From: Prostheceraeus crozeri
Taxonomy: Eukaryota > Platyhelminthes > Polycladida > Euryleptidae
Reading direction: 5' to 3'
NCBI GenBank assembly: GCA_907163375.1
Contig: CAJQUW010010341.1
Coordinates: forward strand, 496,001 to 560,000
DNA length: 64,000 nt
The stretch's first letter is position 1; each line of letters starts with the position of its first letter. The notes beneath the pieces are model-generated. The model was given only the letters and a program-made list of their open reading frames with translations, did not search any database and had not been told where the DNA came from. Shown piece after piece: positions 39,901 to 47,358 of this stretch. Position numbers and translations under genes: made by a program.

Positions 39901-42900
39901 AGCTGGCGAGTTAGCTGTTAAGTTCCTAGGTAATATATATATACATGAAATTTCTTTAATGCGCTGGATACATGAGCCGCAGATTTTACCAAATTAAAAT
40001 TCATTTGATATTCATAATTTAGTGTCTCAGAAATGTATGCATTGTATTTCAGGAATGGATAAAGCAGAACGAGTTATTGAGATAGTTGCTCCCCGTCTCA
40101 TTGAAATAAAACGTTTTAGTAAAGCTGGCGAATCATATCTCAGCGTCGACAAAGTACGCGAGGCGGTAGACGCTTTCATCGCTGGAGAAGAGTGGGCAAA
40201 GGCTAAGAAGGTAGCAAGAGAACTTGAACCAAGACTAGAACAATACGTAGATGAGAAATACAAGGAGGCAATGAAATCTGCTGGTAAAGCTGATAAGATT
40301 ATGGAAGTGGATGTCTTGGCAGCCCTTGATATGTACGCTCAGCAGGTGAGACATCGGTATAGAACAGAAAAGGCGATTTTCATGCATCACTCACAGGTTA
40401 AGTATTGTTTTATAAAAAGATGATAATTTCATCTTTTCAACGAGTTTGTAGTCTAAATTTTCATACCTATTGCTACTAAATTACATTAGAGTATGACCTC
40501 CGGATTTTCGGCTTGGCTCGTATTTTATGGATATGCATCTCCTTCCGAAATTTATATCCGACCTATTTAATCAGTCTCTGCTTACAAGCTATGACTGCTT
40601 ATTCATGATTAGTCAATGAAACTAATGACCAGCAAATAGAAAGTAGAAACTATTTGTAGAAGCTATTTCAAAAGCTCTGTCTAATCACAGAAAGACGGAT
40701 GTTCTGATTGAGGTGCGGTGTGACCCTGAAAGATACAGTATACAGCCAGAAGATAGCAAGCAGACTGAAAATGAATGATTTGGATGAGCATCTGAGACAA
40801 AAGAGATTGAGGTGGTACGGACTTGTCATGCGTCGAGAGGAGGACGAGGATGTTATGAAAGTTGTGACAACCACAATCGTAGGAAGTTCCAGGAGAGGCC
40901 GACCAGCAAGGAAGTGGATTAGTGTGATCGAAGAGGATATGAAGAGGAGAAATGTTACCAAGGAGTTGGCTACAAACAGAGATGAATGAAGAAGAAACCC
41001 TGTGAAAGGACTGGCCAACCCCGCCTACGGGGATTGGGGAACCTATGCCAGTATAATAAACCGGATTGATTGATATTTCAAAAGCTTAAGTTTATGAGAT
41101 GCTGTCTCAAAAACATAGAAAATAAGATTTGGTGGATAGACAAGTATGTAGAGGCATCGAATTTCATATTTTAAGGAATATAAGTGTATGACAATGAAGT
41201 GTATGAAGTGTAATGAAGTGTATGGCAATAGTTATACATCTACCAGTAGCAAATTGAATCTGTAATGTGATAGTTTTCAGGATTTCTTTAATGAAACTAA
41301 CTGGTTAATTTGAAGACGACTTTGCATTCTGATGTCAAAGCAACGAACTTTCATTGAAAAAATCTACTATGACTTGCTCTCAAGATATTATTTCAAACAA
41401 AAACAATATGTTTTTAGTAGTTTGACAATATGAAAGGACCAAATGGTATTTTGCCGAATCACCAACGCAGTGTGCAAATTTCATTCGCCATTATATTTCA
41501 CTACAAAGATTGCCGCGGCAATTTATAGGCGATTTCAATTTTGCATTTTCAGATTGGATACGAAAATTGTAGAGTTGTTACCGCACTGTATATGTCATCT
41601 TGCTAAATGGCAAGTGATGCAGTGGTACTTGACAGATATGAGATAGATTGATAGTTTGAATGATTTATCATTACTAACTGCATTCGATATCAGGAATGAA
41701 ATTTATCGCTGTCGAATTCCATCAGGAAAGTTTCTCTAACCGTCTGATAATTATTCAGATTCAAATGATTTATTTTCATGCTATAGACAATTTGTTTTGT
41801 CACAAACGGGCACTAGACCACAAAAATCTTTAACTTTAAATGCGATTAAACTCTCGCACATTGACTGTAATCGATTCAGATATAATGCCGGCATAGCATC
41901 GTAGTCATTGTCTTTACCGGTAGTTTCGTACTATAAAGTTGTAGCGGCTTGGCATTTTGACTATCAGTCACCGTGTCAGATTTTGACTTTGACGAAAATA
42001 CACATAGATGAAAAGCTGCCAATTTTTTCAAAGAAAGATTTCGAATTTATTTGAATCAAATAATGATCTTAGAAATCATTCTTAGAAACGATAAAGTCAA
42101 AATCAATCGACGCGCTCTTGAGTGGCCTCAAGTTAGGAATTTAAAGTATGCTTACTTTCAATTATAGAACAATATTTCGTCGGCCAGGCCGCTTCAGATG
42201 AAACATAAAATCTGACATTTTCAATTATTGTAGTTTGTAGTGAAAAAAGCTGGTTTTGAAATCTAAGACTCAACTTATGTCCATTCTTTAAATCATGACT
42301 GCTGCTCTTCCTTAGGGTATAAAGATTCCTACATAGAGTGCAAAGAATTCATAATCAGACAGACACTCTTAATTGTCAAGGATCTTCTGTGCTAAAAGAA
42401 AATAAGATCATATCATTATATTACATGGAGTGACAATGGCATTCTTTTCATGTATTTTTTGGTCATCACAAAAAGTGAATAAATTTTATATACCTAATAT
42501 GTCTAAATTCCCCAATTTGAGTCACACTGTACAAAAAGTTTCGTGAAAATTATCAAAATAAAGCATCTGAAATCCATTTTAAGTTTTACGCGATTTTTGG
42601 GATTCCCAGTTAAAGCCAATAAATGCCTATTAAAGTAATATTGTTTTAATGGTGAATGTTACGAAATTAGATTTACAAGTGTTACGTGATAGTGGTTTCA
42701 TAACTTAATGCACAAAATTCAGATAGCTTAAAATACGTGATGTCACCTTTCGAGAATATCTGGTTTCTATTTTGTTGAAGTTTTACAATCATAATCCATT
42801 CTACAGGGCAAGTGGGAGAAATGTCTTCAAGCAGCTGAACAACAAGGAAATCAAGTACTTCACAAATATTTGGCTCAATACGCAACTCACCTGATTCGCG

Positions 42901-45900
42901 AAGGGCAGGCTGAAGATGCTTTAGACCAGTACATACGTTTCGGGTCTCCAGCTTTTCAACAGAACCACAATATCTACAAGAGAATCTTTACGGATATATG
43001 TGGGACTCGAAATCTGTGCACATCGAATGCTTATCAAACTTGGGCGAAGCTAAGAGACATGTTCTTTGATATCAATCAAAGTTTGACTTCTTCTGGTGAT
43101 ACTCATCCAAAGGTACGCTCTCTTTCCAGTGATTATCAAAGCATGTATTTTGATTCGACAGAAAAATCCACTGCTGTCCATCCTCCATTGTCCATTGTCT
43201 TCATCCTCCATGAGTCATAGTGTATTTTGATGTGTTTTGCATATCTATTGCATAAATTCTATAAATTATTTCCATTTTACCTCAGTTGGGGTGGATCAGA
43301 GTGGATTCCGTATGATCTTTTGAAGATTAATTAATACGTTGTCAGATTAATTAAGCGACTACCTGTTGAACCTGATTTCGCGATGTATAAATGTCGGAAC
43401 TTGTTCGACAATAGGCGGTATTTTTTATAAATGGCGGTATTGTTCGCGTGTGTTCACCATGACTATGGATGGCATTATAGTATGTTGTATTTGACATTAA
43501 AGTCAATAGCTGATTTTGGTGATAAATTGTATTACGTGTAGTGATCACGTTAATGAGTATTTGTCAAATAATCTGTTTATAATCAGCAGCTAGGATATAT
43601 TAAATGTCAAAGTAATATAAAAAATACAAAGGAACAAAACTATTTTATCTCTAAAATATGAAAAACAGGTTATATTCCAATTCGTGCCAAAAAACTTAAT
43701 GACAATGTTTGCAATATCCTTATACCGACGTCCATCCAAAATAAAACGATTATGGACTTTAAAAGCATTATATTTTTTGTTTTATAATTTCTGATGTTTG
43801 AGCATCCATTTTCACGTGACCATAAAACCTAACAAAGGGACCAACCAATTGGACACCTCTACTTCTTAAGGGCATAATAAAGTTCAGTTCTCTTAGGGCG
43901 ATTATCTGAATTCTTGTGTATTTCATATGCGAAGTGTGTTGGAAGTCGATTGGCAGTAATCTTAGAGCAACAATTGCATGGAAACATTATGGAAATATTC
44001 CAGTGAGACAGTACATTTACTGCAAGGTTAATTCAGAGATGCTTACTTTCTTGCTTGAGTAGATGATAGTTTACGACCATAGTCATGTGATGATCTGTGG
44101 TCAAATTGATGCAGTTACCCTTCTAGGGAATGAACCCCCACCCTACCTCATATCACGAGGATCGAAATTGGTCGCTCGCTTCGGGTCACTAAATCAACAC
44201 TTTTTCGATATGATGTTTAGTTTTGTTACAAACAAAACATTGCGTGTACCTGTGTGAAATTGACTGATTTCTTATGACTGATTTTTTTGTTGCAGATCCA
44301 GGATGAATTTCAAGATATGCTATTGATCGCTCATTATTATGCTTCTCGATCGGCTGCTTTGAATCATGAATCCCTTCAGCCCATCTATACCAAGCTATCT
44401 ATCTCACTGCTGAGACATACACACGTGATCCCGGTGGAAAAAGCGTTTTACGAAGCAGGTAATAATGTTTACTTTATGGTTTTGTTAAGGTTCTCGACGA
44501 GAAATTCTTGTCCACGTGTAATTTTAGTGTTGTCGACTCTTGTTGATCGCTGATTGGCTGACGATGAAATACCGATCTCTTATGGCTTTCTAGAAGTCAA
44601 CTGCAATAAAATTGCAAATGGATGGCCTTTTTTAAAACAATACTGATTTGTTGATCCATTAGCTTTGTGATTAATGAATCAGACTAATTAAATGAAATGG
44701 TCTAATTTTTGGGACTTGGTTCAAAACACGATAGACACTTTAATTAAAGCTTACTATGCTTTGCACACAATTTAGCCAGATGGATAGATGGAAAACCAAG
44801 TGTTTCGTTTAATGACAACTGACAGATGAAAATTAATTATGAAGGAAAGGAACTGCTAGGAAGTTGTTTTTGCCTTATTTGGTTGATTTCATTAATTAAA
44901 TGCTTATTATCAAATACCTTCAGGATTGTTCATCTGCAATCAAATTTGAATTGCATCGGGAAGATATTAAGAATGGAAACCTTTACGTCACTACTGTAGC
45001 TCTCCCGAAACACGTAATTTGCATCATAGTGTAGTTACAACTTGTCAATATAATTAACGATTTGTGAGGATGTTCAGATAATATATTGCGAGCAGCGAAC
45101 TATTAGAATGAAAGTAATTTGCAGCTGCAGGTATGTCGTGTGTGTAATTTTAATTTGAAATCATAGAGTAAGTATTTTAGGTAGAGTGGTAACTCCGCAT
45201 TTATTAAATCCCCAATGTGTATACACTTTCGATTTTATTAAATGAACTCAAGGGAGATACAGTCGGAATTGTTTCAAAATGTGAGATGTGCACATTTATG
45301 CAGTTTTGATGAAATCACAACGGAATTGACTGATCATGATGGCATAAGGCAGAAGGAAATGTAATTATTTTACTGATTGTCCGTGTCATGACAGCCTTGG
45401 TGAGGAGATGTTTGTTAAATTGGGAACTCGATGACCTGCTATTGCTTTCATGAATTAGAAATATGAAACTTCAGCCAAGAAAGCACAATAAGATGTCGAC
45501 TTTTTCGTGAAGACTTCCATTATAAAACGGAACATGAAATTCCCTTGATAATCAGCTTAATTTTCGCTTAGTTAGTTATCAGCTTAATTTTCGCTTAGTT
45601 AGTTATTAGCAAATATTCATTCCTTTTGATATCCAACTTGTTGCATACTACCTACATAGAGAAGTCATCTCGGTAGTATATAAATTGGTAAAATTTGACT
45701 TTTTTAAAACTGCTCAAATAATTTTTTGGACCACAGGAACGTGATCTCCGCAAAAAACTGAATCTTTTCATGTAAAATGTTCACTGTATACAGATACTTT
45801 TTTGAGTCGACACTCTACCTACATATCCCTACTCTATGTTTGAAATAAATAAATTAACGAAAGAAATTTGACCAGTTACTTACTTTATAAATAAACAAAA

Positions 45901-46959
45901 ACACCAAATTCATGAACGAGCGCTTTCGTCCGTTCTACTTAATGTTTAACGCGGAGGTCAGTAACAAATATGCGGCATGACGATGTACTAATTAACGTCA
46001 GTAATTGACCAACGCAAGTGGACAGAAGTAAATTCGCTTTGTGATGGCACACGATTAGGTGACTGGACAGCTGCCAATAGTGGAGACTTTTTGATTTGAG
46101 CCTTGCAGTTATCAAGCAGCATCCGCAATCAGTATCGGCTTATCTTATGGTATACGAATCTTCACCTGACTCAAGACAAAGTATTCTGGGATTCAGTGCT
46201 CAAAAATGGACCGGAGATAGTCTCTAATTGTCATTGTATCCATTTTTTGTCACATTTTCGGCATTTTTGATGATGAGAGGGTGTAGAATAGTCAAAGTAG
46301 TCACAGAGGGTTGATTGATAGCTCTTTCAATATAATTTCCTGATATAATTTACTCAGAGCGTCTTTTTCAACAGGAACTATGTGTCGTCAAATGGGCTGG
46401 GAGAGTATGGCATTTGTCTTCCTCAATCGATATCTTGACTTGGCTGAGGCAATCGAAGATCCGGACGGCTCTGCTGATATGCTTGATAACTCAGATTTTG
46501 CGGACACTGACATCCCATTCGAGGTAAAGCAAATGCGACTTTCAAAAATATTTCTCGGTGTTAGGTTTTAATTTAAAATCAAATCTTCTTTTGCAGGTTC
46601 CATTGCCGTCTAAGCTTTACACATCAGATGAGGAACGTGAAGAAATCCGTGAGTGGATTCTTGCTGTCTCCATGAACCACACGCTAGAGCAAGTTTTGCC
46701 AAAGGACGAGCGAGGCACATATGAAGCTTCACTAACATCATCTACCGGCTTGAACTCTTTGCCATGTGTTATCACAGGCTACCCCGTCCTACGAAACAGT
46801 TTAGAATTTAAACGTCCCGGCAAAATTGCAAACAAGGATGATTGGAACAAGTTCTTGATGGCTACAAAGATCTCTCATAGTCAGGAATGTAGTGACGTTT
46901 TGAAATTCGTCGGAAAATGGTGCGGTTCAACTCCAAATCCAAGTTATTCATTCCAATGA
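3419..46959 (+). CDS. IFT172: Intraflagellar transport protein 172, C-terminal 1339 residues in 15 exons
   Basis: IFT172 is a large peripheral subunit of the IFT-B complex. It rides on trains moving along the ciliary axoneme and is needed to build cilia. The exons read through in one frame and follow the animal protein from about human residue 411 to the natural C-terminus, which ends SYSFQ here and SFSFQ in human (alignment from memory). The first exon supplies the end of the second WD40 propeller; the rest is a long alpha-solenoid of TPR-like helical pairs, and the last part corresponds to the conserved C-terminal region. Coding exons: 3419-3914, 10835-11095, 12895-13044, 21784-22137, 23491-23630, 25533-25857, 28865-29062, 36532-36915, 39385-39621, 39728-39929, 40053-40345, 42807-43112, 44296-44458, 46375-46523, 46597-46959. 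All introns are GT-AG, phases agree at every junction and no frame break is seen. The start codon is outside the window. No AATAAA is evident soon after the stop. Confidence 0.97.
6520..7042. mobile_element. 523-bp hAT-like MITE (CACAGAATTAG family, copy 2)
   Basis: This is a homologue of the 1738-2258 element in reverse orientation. It starts CACAGAATTAGATTG at 6520 and ends in a decayed terminus near 7042. The 8-bp target duplication ATCATACC is exact at 6512-6519 and 7043-7050. It shares long internal matches with copy 1, including the stretch near 6540-6625 against 2150-2240. It is non-coding. The exact duplication suggests a moderately recent insertion even though the terminal repeats and interior differ. 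Confidence 0.85.
10496..10518. mobile_element. 23-bp element made only of two back-to-back terminal repeats
   Basis: The sequence is CACAGAATTAG joined directly to TCTAATTTTGTG, i.e. both ends of the MITE family at 1738 and 6520 with nothing between. The flanks ATATTACC and GTATTACT agree at 6 of 8 positions, which fits a decayed 8-bp target duplication. It may be an extreme internal deletion or an abortive transposition product. A chance palindrome is possible but unlikely given the match to the family ends. Confidence 0.6.
10835..11095 (+). CDS. IFT172: IFT172 exon (propeller to solenoid transition)
   Basis: The exon encodes 87 residues, with [20 protein letters not shown] followed by the first helical pairs ([34 protein letters not shown]). 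It starts after TTTTCAG, ends ETNK|GTAAGA, and is phase 0 at both ends. Here the protein leaves the beta-propeller and enters the TPR-like solenoid. Confidence 0.96.
11096..12894 (+). other. IFT172: IFT172 intron, 1.8 kb
   Basis: No host gene is seen. A motif near 12412-12453 (a GAAGATGGCAAC stretch, a short stem, then GAAACATGTAGCGG) matches the Penelope-tail pattern found elsewhere in the window. A 77-codon minus-strand frame at 12059-12292 has no recognisable domain. Confidence 0.55.
12895..13044 (+). CDS. IFT172: IFT172 exon (solenoid)
   Basis: The exon encodes 50 residues in phase 0 at both ends, containing [20 protein letters not shown] and ending EAIEMYQ|GTAAAA. The segment after ETNK is a few residues shorter than in human IFT172, and the flanking helices align cleanly. 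Confidence 0.95.
13122..13630 (-). mobile_element. Penelope-like fragment with a short inverted arm
   Basis: The main part reads on the - strand (about 13630-13287) and encodes the C-terminal side of a Penelope GIY-YIG region; [20 protein letters not shown] corresponds to the family's EA..I...KP.IN...EL ending. On the left, 13122-13203 is an inverted copy of about 80 bp of the right end (13545-13630) with matching codons. This is the same kind of opposed partial-copy arrangement as at 730-2830, but from a different Penelope lineage. It lacks the reverse transcriptase and is dead. Confidence 0.65.
15588..15642 (+). repeat. Short minisatellite, 21-bp unit, 2.6 copies
   Basis: Two exact units of 21 bp starting AATAGACGAATCCAGCGCGC are followed by a 13-bp partial unit. 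This is a small array, probably polymorphic. Confidence 0.9.
15790..16060 (+). mobile_element. LINE C-terminal remnant (zinc-knuckle-like end)
   Basis: The frame encodes [20 protein letters not shown] followed by YKKIRQEI. The pattern C-x2-[CN]..ET..HF..EC..Y...R is the usual cysteine-histidine motif close to the end of the reverse transcriptase protein in many non-LTR retrotransposons. The frame stops at about 16060 and an untranslated tail follows. Only this C-terminal piece is present. The clade cannot be assigned from so short a fragment. Confidence 0.6.
16767..17165. mobile_element. 399-bp MITE with CCCTCTG termini
   Basis: The ends form inverted repeats of roughly 27-32 bp. The left starts CCCTCTGGTCTGAGACCTGA and the right, read inwards, starts CCCTCTGAGACCTGAGGGGG, so the left has about five extra bases. 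Both arms continue into GGTCCAGTG. No target duplication is clear at the flanks. The interior is non-coding and AT-rich. A third, related end lies at 17813-17840. Confidence 0.65.
17813..17840. repeat. Solitary end related to the CCCTCTG MITE
   Basis: The stretch around CTCCCCCTCAGGTCTCTGGG matches the right terminus of the 16767-17165 element with small gaps. The partner end is not apparent. It may be the edge of a second, decayed copy. Confidence 0.45.
17845..17990 (-). mobile_element. tRNA-headed SINE, copy 1
   Basis: Read on the - strand, a tRNA-like segment ends with the box B sequence GGTTCGAGTCCTACCAG, followed by a tail containing GGCAATTTGATCTATCG. The same head-to-tail junction occurs at 21238-21400, which marks both as copies of one SINE family. 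The 5' half of the tRNA-like head is diverged. Confidence 0.75.
18470..19002 (+). mobile_element. Penelope-like fragment (GIY-YIG end)
   Basis: Two overlapping frames encode the end of a Penelope polyprotein: [20 protein letters not shown] in one, then [20 protein letters not shown] with KEH following in another. The latter is the GIY-YIG core with its preceding cysteine pair. A tail with the CTGACTCAGGCTG...GCCGAAATATCGG motif lies just downstream (19126-19155). The reverse transcriptase is absent and the fragment is broken at least once. It is a different lineage from the fragments at 730-2830 and 26863-28565. Confidence 0.75.
21238..21400 (+). mobile_element. tRNA-headed SINE, copy 2
   Basis: The head (21238-21310) folds almost as a tRNA: acceptor GCGGCT with AGCCGC, a 5-bp anticodon stem around loop CTAGTCA (anticodon AGT, threonine type), and a perfect T arm GTAGG-TTCGAGT-CCTAC. 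The sequence past the head (ACATC, then GGCAATTTGATCTATCG) matches the copy at 17845-17990, so this is a SINE and not a free tRNA gene. The head is well preserved, suggesting a younger copy. Confidence 0.78.
21784..22137 (+). CDS. IFT172: IFT172 exon (solenoid)
   Basis: The exon encodes 118 residues in phase 0 at both ends, from [20 protein letters not shown] to [14 protein letters not shown]. It contains several helix-turn-helix repeats ([33 protein letters not shown]). In human the equivalent stretch is divided among more exons. Confidence 0.97.
22138..23490 (+). other. IFT172: IFT172 intron, 1.35 kb
   Basis: A degenerate tRNA-like SINE head is visible near 22436-22500 (box A-like GCTCAGTTGATAGAACC, box B-like GATGGTTCAAATAC). 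Nothing else is recognised. Confidence 0.5.
23491..23630 (+). CDS. IFT172: IFT172 exon (solenoid)
   Basis: The exon encodes 46 residues plus two bases of a split glycine codon: [20 protein letters not shown] to [10 protein letters not shown]. The donor GG|GTGAGT leaves phase 2, completed by the A that opens the next exon. LEEEWGD and QLDAA are strongly conserved in the family. Confidence 0.96.
23631..25532 (+). other. IFT172: IFT172 intron, 1.9 kb
   Basis: No gene or mobile element is recognised. Short frames at 23807-24010 (minus) and 24889-25107 (plus, cysteine-rich) lack similarity I can name. Confidence 0.5.
25533..25857 (+). CDS. IFT172: IFT172 exon (solenoid)
   Basis: This exon completes the split glycine and encodes 108 further residues, including [37 protein letters not shown] and [14 protein letters not shown]. 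It ends KFK|GTAAGC in phase 0. The repeat pattern of small residue, aromatic and leucine in paired helices is typical of the IFT172 solenoid. Confidence 0.96.
25858..28864 (+). other. IFT172: IFT172 intron, 3.0 kb, holding a Penelope element
   Basis: More than half of this intron is the Penelope-like element at 26863-28565 on the opposite strand. The rest (25858-26860 and 28570-28864) shows no coding sequence. Confidence 0.7.
26863..28565 (-). mobile_element. Penelope-like retroelement with reverse transcriptase and GIY-YIG endonuclease
   Basis: On the - strand the coding order is an N-terminal segment with [16 protein letters not shown] (28565-28359), then reverse transcriptase with [15 protein letters not shown] (motif A) and [14 protein letters not shown] (motif B) at 28316-27606, then a linker and the GIY-YIG region [20 protein letters not shown] (27540-26863). 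The protein ends at a natural-looking stop. Penelope elements copy themselves by target-primed reverse transcription using the GIY-YIG nuclease. This copy is nearly full length but broken, with about two or three interruptions. It is distinct from the three other Penelope lineages in the window. It lies antisense within IFT172. Confidence 0.9.
28865..29062 (+). CDS. IFT172: IFT172 exon (solenoid)
   Basis: The exon encodes 66 residues in phase 0, from [20 protein letters not shown] to [27 protein letters not shown] is a strongly conserved block (VRLVGKHHPDLL in human). The exon is flanked by two introns with very large insertions and remains intact. Confidence 0.97.
29844..30163. repeat. Left inverted repeat of RAG1-like transposon, outer part
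   Basis: This pairs with 35346-35653 at high identity with small differences. It is cut at the LINE insertion point after CCATAGTACT. The remaining inner part resumes at 32380. Confidence 0.9.
30164..32379 (+). mobile_element. 5'-truncated LINE (CR1/Jockey-like) nested in the transposon's inverted repeat
   Basis: The copy starts inside the end of the apurinic endonuclease region ([15 protein letters not shown]) and continues through a linker into a reverse transcriptase: [11 protein letters not shown] (motif A), GGVPQG (motif B), [11 protein letters not shown] (motif C with catalytic YVDD), then the thumb and C-terminus to a stop at 32143. It ends with a TCTCTCTT-type microsatellite tail at 32361-32380. 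One in-frame TGA at 30466-30468 replaces a probable tryptophan, and a frameshift lies between about 31100 and 31140. Motif B carries an 18-bp in-frame duplication. The right inverted repeat of the host transposon shows the empty site, which fixes both LINE ends. No clear target duplication is seen. Confidence 0.88.
32380..32532. repeat. Left inverted repeat of RAG1-like transposon, inner part
   Basis: This pairs with 35182-35340. Just inside it, 32532-32566 repeats in direct orientation a 35-bp segment of the outer part (30109-30143, beginning TGTGTTTCAGCAACCTAACT). That extra copy is absent beside the right repeat. Confidence 0.85.
33094..35066 (+). pseudogene. RAG1-like transposase (broken)
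   Basis: The first segment (33094-33564) opens with a cysteine module, [10 protein letters not shown], then [19 protein letters not shown], closely resembling the N-terminal region of RAG1 (C-x2-C, then IDV..D and FC-x2-C). A second cluster, C-x2-C then GVEHKC, follows. The next frame (33545-34651) holds [15 protein letters not shown] (D at 34031, first acidic site), [14 protein letters not shown] (D at 34274) and PCCWC (cysteines at 34331 and 34340). The D-to-C spacing of 19 residues equals RAG1 D708 to C727. Later come [37 protein letters not shown] (H-x4-H at 34869 and 34884) and [11 protein letters not shown], the likely glutamate region. It is broken by a frameshift near 33545-33560, a TAG at 34649-34651 and a frameshift near 34690-34710. 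It ends YNSQHI at a natural-looking stop. Confidence 0.85.
35182..35653. repeat. Right inverted repeat of RAG1-like transposon
   Basis: This is the complement of the left repeat. Its uninterrupted sequence ACTTATATGG shows the LINE's empty site. It ends CCCGCCGTG at 35653. Confidence 0.9.
36532..36915 (+). CDS. IFT172: IFT172 exon (solenoid)
   Basis: The exon encodes 128 residues in phase 0 at both ends: [76 protein letters not shown], ending VHNQ|GTGAGG. It is one of the most conserved parts of the protein. It reads directly from YYME of the previous exon, so the 7.5-kb intron with its transposon is spliced without loss. Confidence 0.97.
37497..37552 (+). mobile_element. tRNA-like SINE head
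   Basis: A box A-like GGTCAGCTGGTAGGGC is followed at normal spacing by box B-like GGTGGTTCAAGCCTGG. The acceptor stem does not close well. It differs from the SINE family at 17845 and 21238. Confidence 0.5.
38013..38773. mobile_element. 761-bp hAT-like MITE with repeated subterminal motifs
   Basis: It begins CAGTGTTGGGCA, a typical hAT end, and closes with TGCCCAACTATG. The flanking octamers ACTGCTGG (38005-38012) and ACTGTCGG (38774-38781) agree at six of eight positions. Both ends are packed with variants of GTTAACGGAAGTTAA on both strands, resembling the subterminal transposase-binding repeats of hAT elements. No transposase is encoded. Confidence 0.8.
39385..39621 (+). CDS. IFT172: IFT172 exon (solenoid)
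   Basis: The exon encodes 79 residues in phase 0: [50 protein letters not shown], ending KLQTLQ|GTGAGA. It is nearly collinear with human, without gaps. Confidence 0.97.
39728..39929 (+). CDS. IFT172: IFT172 exon (solenoid)
   Basis: This exon follows a 106-bp intron. It encodes 67 residues plus one base: [40 protein letters not shown], ending AVKFL and a split glycine, donor CCTAG|GTAATA. The segment [16 protein letters not shown] is a little longer than its human counterpart. Confidence 0.96.
40053..40345 (+). CDS. IFT172: IFT172 exon (solenoid)
   Basis: The exon completes the split glycine and encodes 97 residues: [56 protein letters not shown], ending LDMYAQQ|GTGAGA in phase 0. The preceding intron is only 123 bp. 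Confidence 0.97.
40346..42806 (+). other. IFT172: IFT172 intron, 2.5 kb
   Basis: A LINE C-terminal remnant lies at 40690-41075. The remainder (about 41100-42800) is AT-rich with no recognised feature. Confidence 0.65.
40690..41075 (+). mobile_element. LINE C-terminal remnant with short repeated tail
   Basis: The reading frame encodes [20 protein letters not shown] followed by [20 protein letters not shown]. This is the familiar LRW.G.V.RR..D....V......RGRP..RW...I..D.. ending of many LINE proteins. An in-frame TGA at 40987-40989 probably replaces tryptophan in DEWRR. The copy ends with a GATTGATTGAT tail near 41064-41075, which suits a 3'-end insertion of a severely 5'-truncated copy. Confidence 0.75.
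42807..43112 (+). CDS. IFT172: IFT172 exon
   Basis: The exon encodes 102 residues in phase 0: [72 protein letters not shown], ending THPK|GTACGC. It marks the start of the C-terminal part of the protein. Confidence 0.97.
43113..44295 (+). other. IFT172: IFT172 intron, 1.2 kb
   Basis: No gene, RNA or mobile element is recognised here. Confidence 0.55.
44296..44458 (+). CDS. IFT172: IFT172 exon
   Basis: The exon encodes 54 residues plus one base: [20 protein letters not shown], then [20 protein letters not shown] and AG split across the intron (GAAGCAG|GTAATA). It matches [17 protein letters not shown] of human closely. Confidence 0.97.
45170..45320 (+). repeat. Dispersed repeat shared with 51770-52330
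   Basis: The phrases ATTAAATCCCCA, CGATTTTATTAAATGAACTC and ATGTGAGATGTGCA recur in the same order near 51795, 52140 and 52185. The second copy is interrupted by the fold-back insertion at 51840-52125. The family is unknown. Confidence 0.6.
45550..45603 (+). repeat. Exact 27-bp tandem duplication
   Basis: Two identical adjacent 27-bp units begin ATCAGCTTAATTTTCGCTTA. This is a recent small duplication. Confidence 0.95.
46375..46523 (+). CDS. IFT172: IFT172 exon
   Basis: The exon completes the split glycine codon and encodes 49 further residues: [55 protein letters not shown], phase 0. The [14 protein letters not shown] block, shared with the next exon, is diagnostic of IFT172. Confidence 0.97.
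46597..46959 (+). CDS. IFT172: IFT172 terminal coding exon
   Basis: The exon follows a 73-bp intron. It encodes 120 residues and a TGA stop at 46957-46959: [73 protein letters not shown], ending SYSFQ. This C-terminal region is the best conserved across animals, and work on the family has proposed a U-box-like fold here. No AATAAA is seen in the following 300 bp. Confidence 0.97.
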   Translation, partial: VPLPSKLYTSDEEREEIREWILAVSMNHTLEQVLPKDERGTYEASLTSSTGLNSLPCVITGYPVLRNSLEFKRPGKIANKDDWNKFLMATKISHSQECSDVLKFVGKWCGSTPNPSYSFQ

Positions 46960-47356
46960 ACACGCTGTGTATTCTGTGTTGTTTGTTCAGGCCTGTGTAT
47001 TTTCGACTGGTCATCTACAAATCTTTGGTATCACCGTGTATATTCTTTGATGAATGAGTTAACTGTCACTATTCGTTGCAATACACATTCATCACTACAT
47101 ATTGCAATACATACATATCACTCGACAGAAATCTTTTTGGTATAGTAGATTGAAATATATGTGGATTTGACGGTTATTTCGCTACTTTTATTTACGACTT
47201 TTAACTAATTGGTATTGCAGCCTTTAACAAATTGTTGGTTTACAGAAAGCTTCATAATGTACATGTAGTGGCCTCCGTGCACAGTGGTTAATTGCTTGGC
47301 TTAGCAATCTTTCGGTGCAGAGGTGGAGCCCCGAAACTGTCGAAAGGAAGAGCAAA
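46960..47356 (+). other. IFT172 3' flank with tRNA-like SINE head
   Basis: This probably holds the 3' untranslated region. At 47267-47340 a tRNA-like block (GTGGCCTCCGTGCACAGTGG, then GGTGCAGAGGTGGAGCCCC) suggests another SINE. A DNA transposon begins just beyond, at 47359. Confidence 0.5.
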
Positions 47357-47358
47357 TA

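Larger units (their letters stand above)
44459..46374 (+). other. IFT172: IFT172 intron, 1.9 kb
   Basis: The intron contains a dispersed repeat around 45170-45320 that is shared with 51770-52330, and an exact tandem duplication of a 27-bp unit at 45550-45603. No coding sequence is recognised. Confidence 0.6.
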
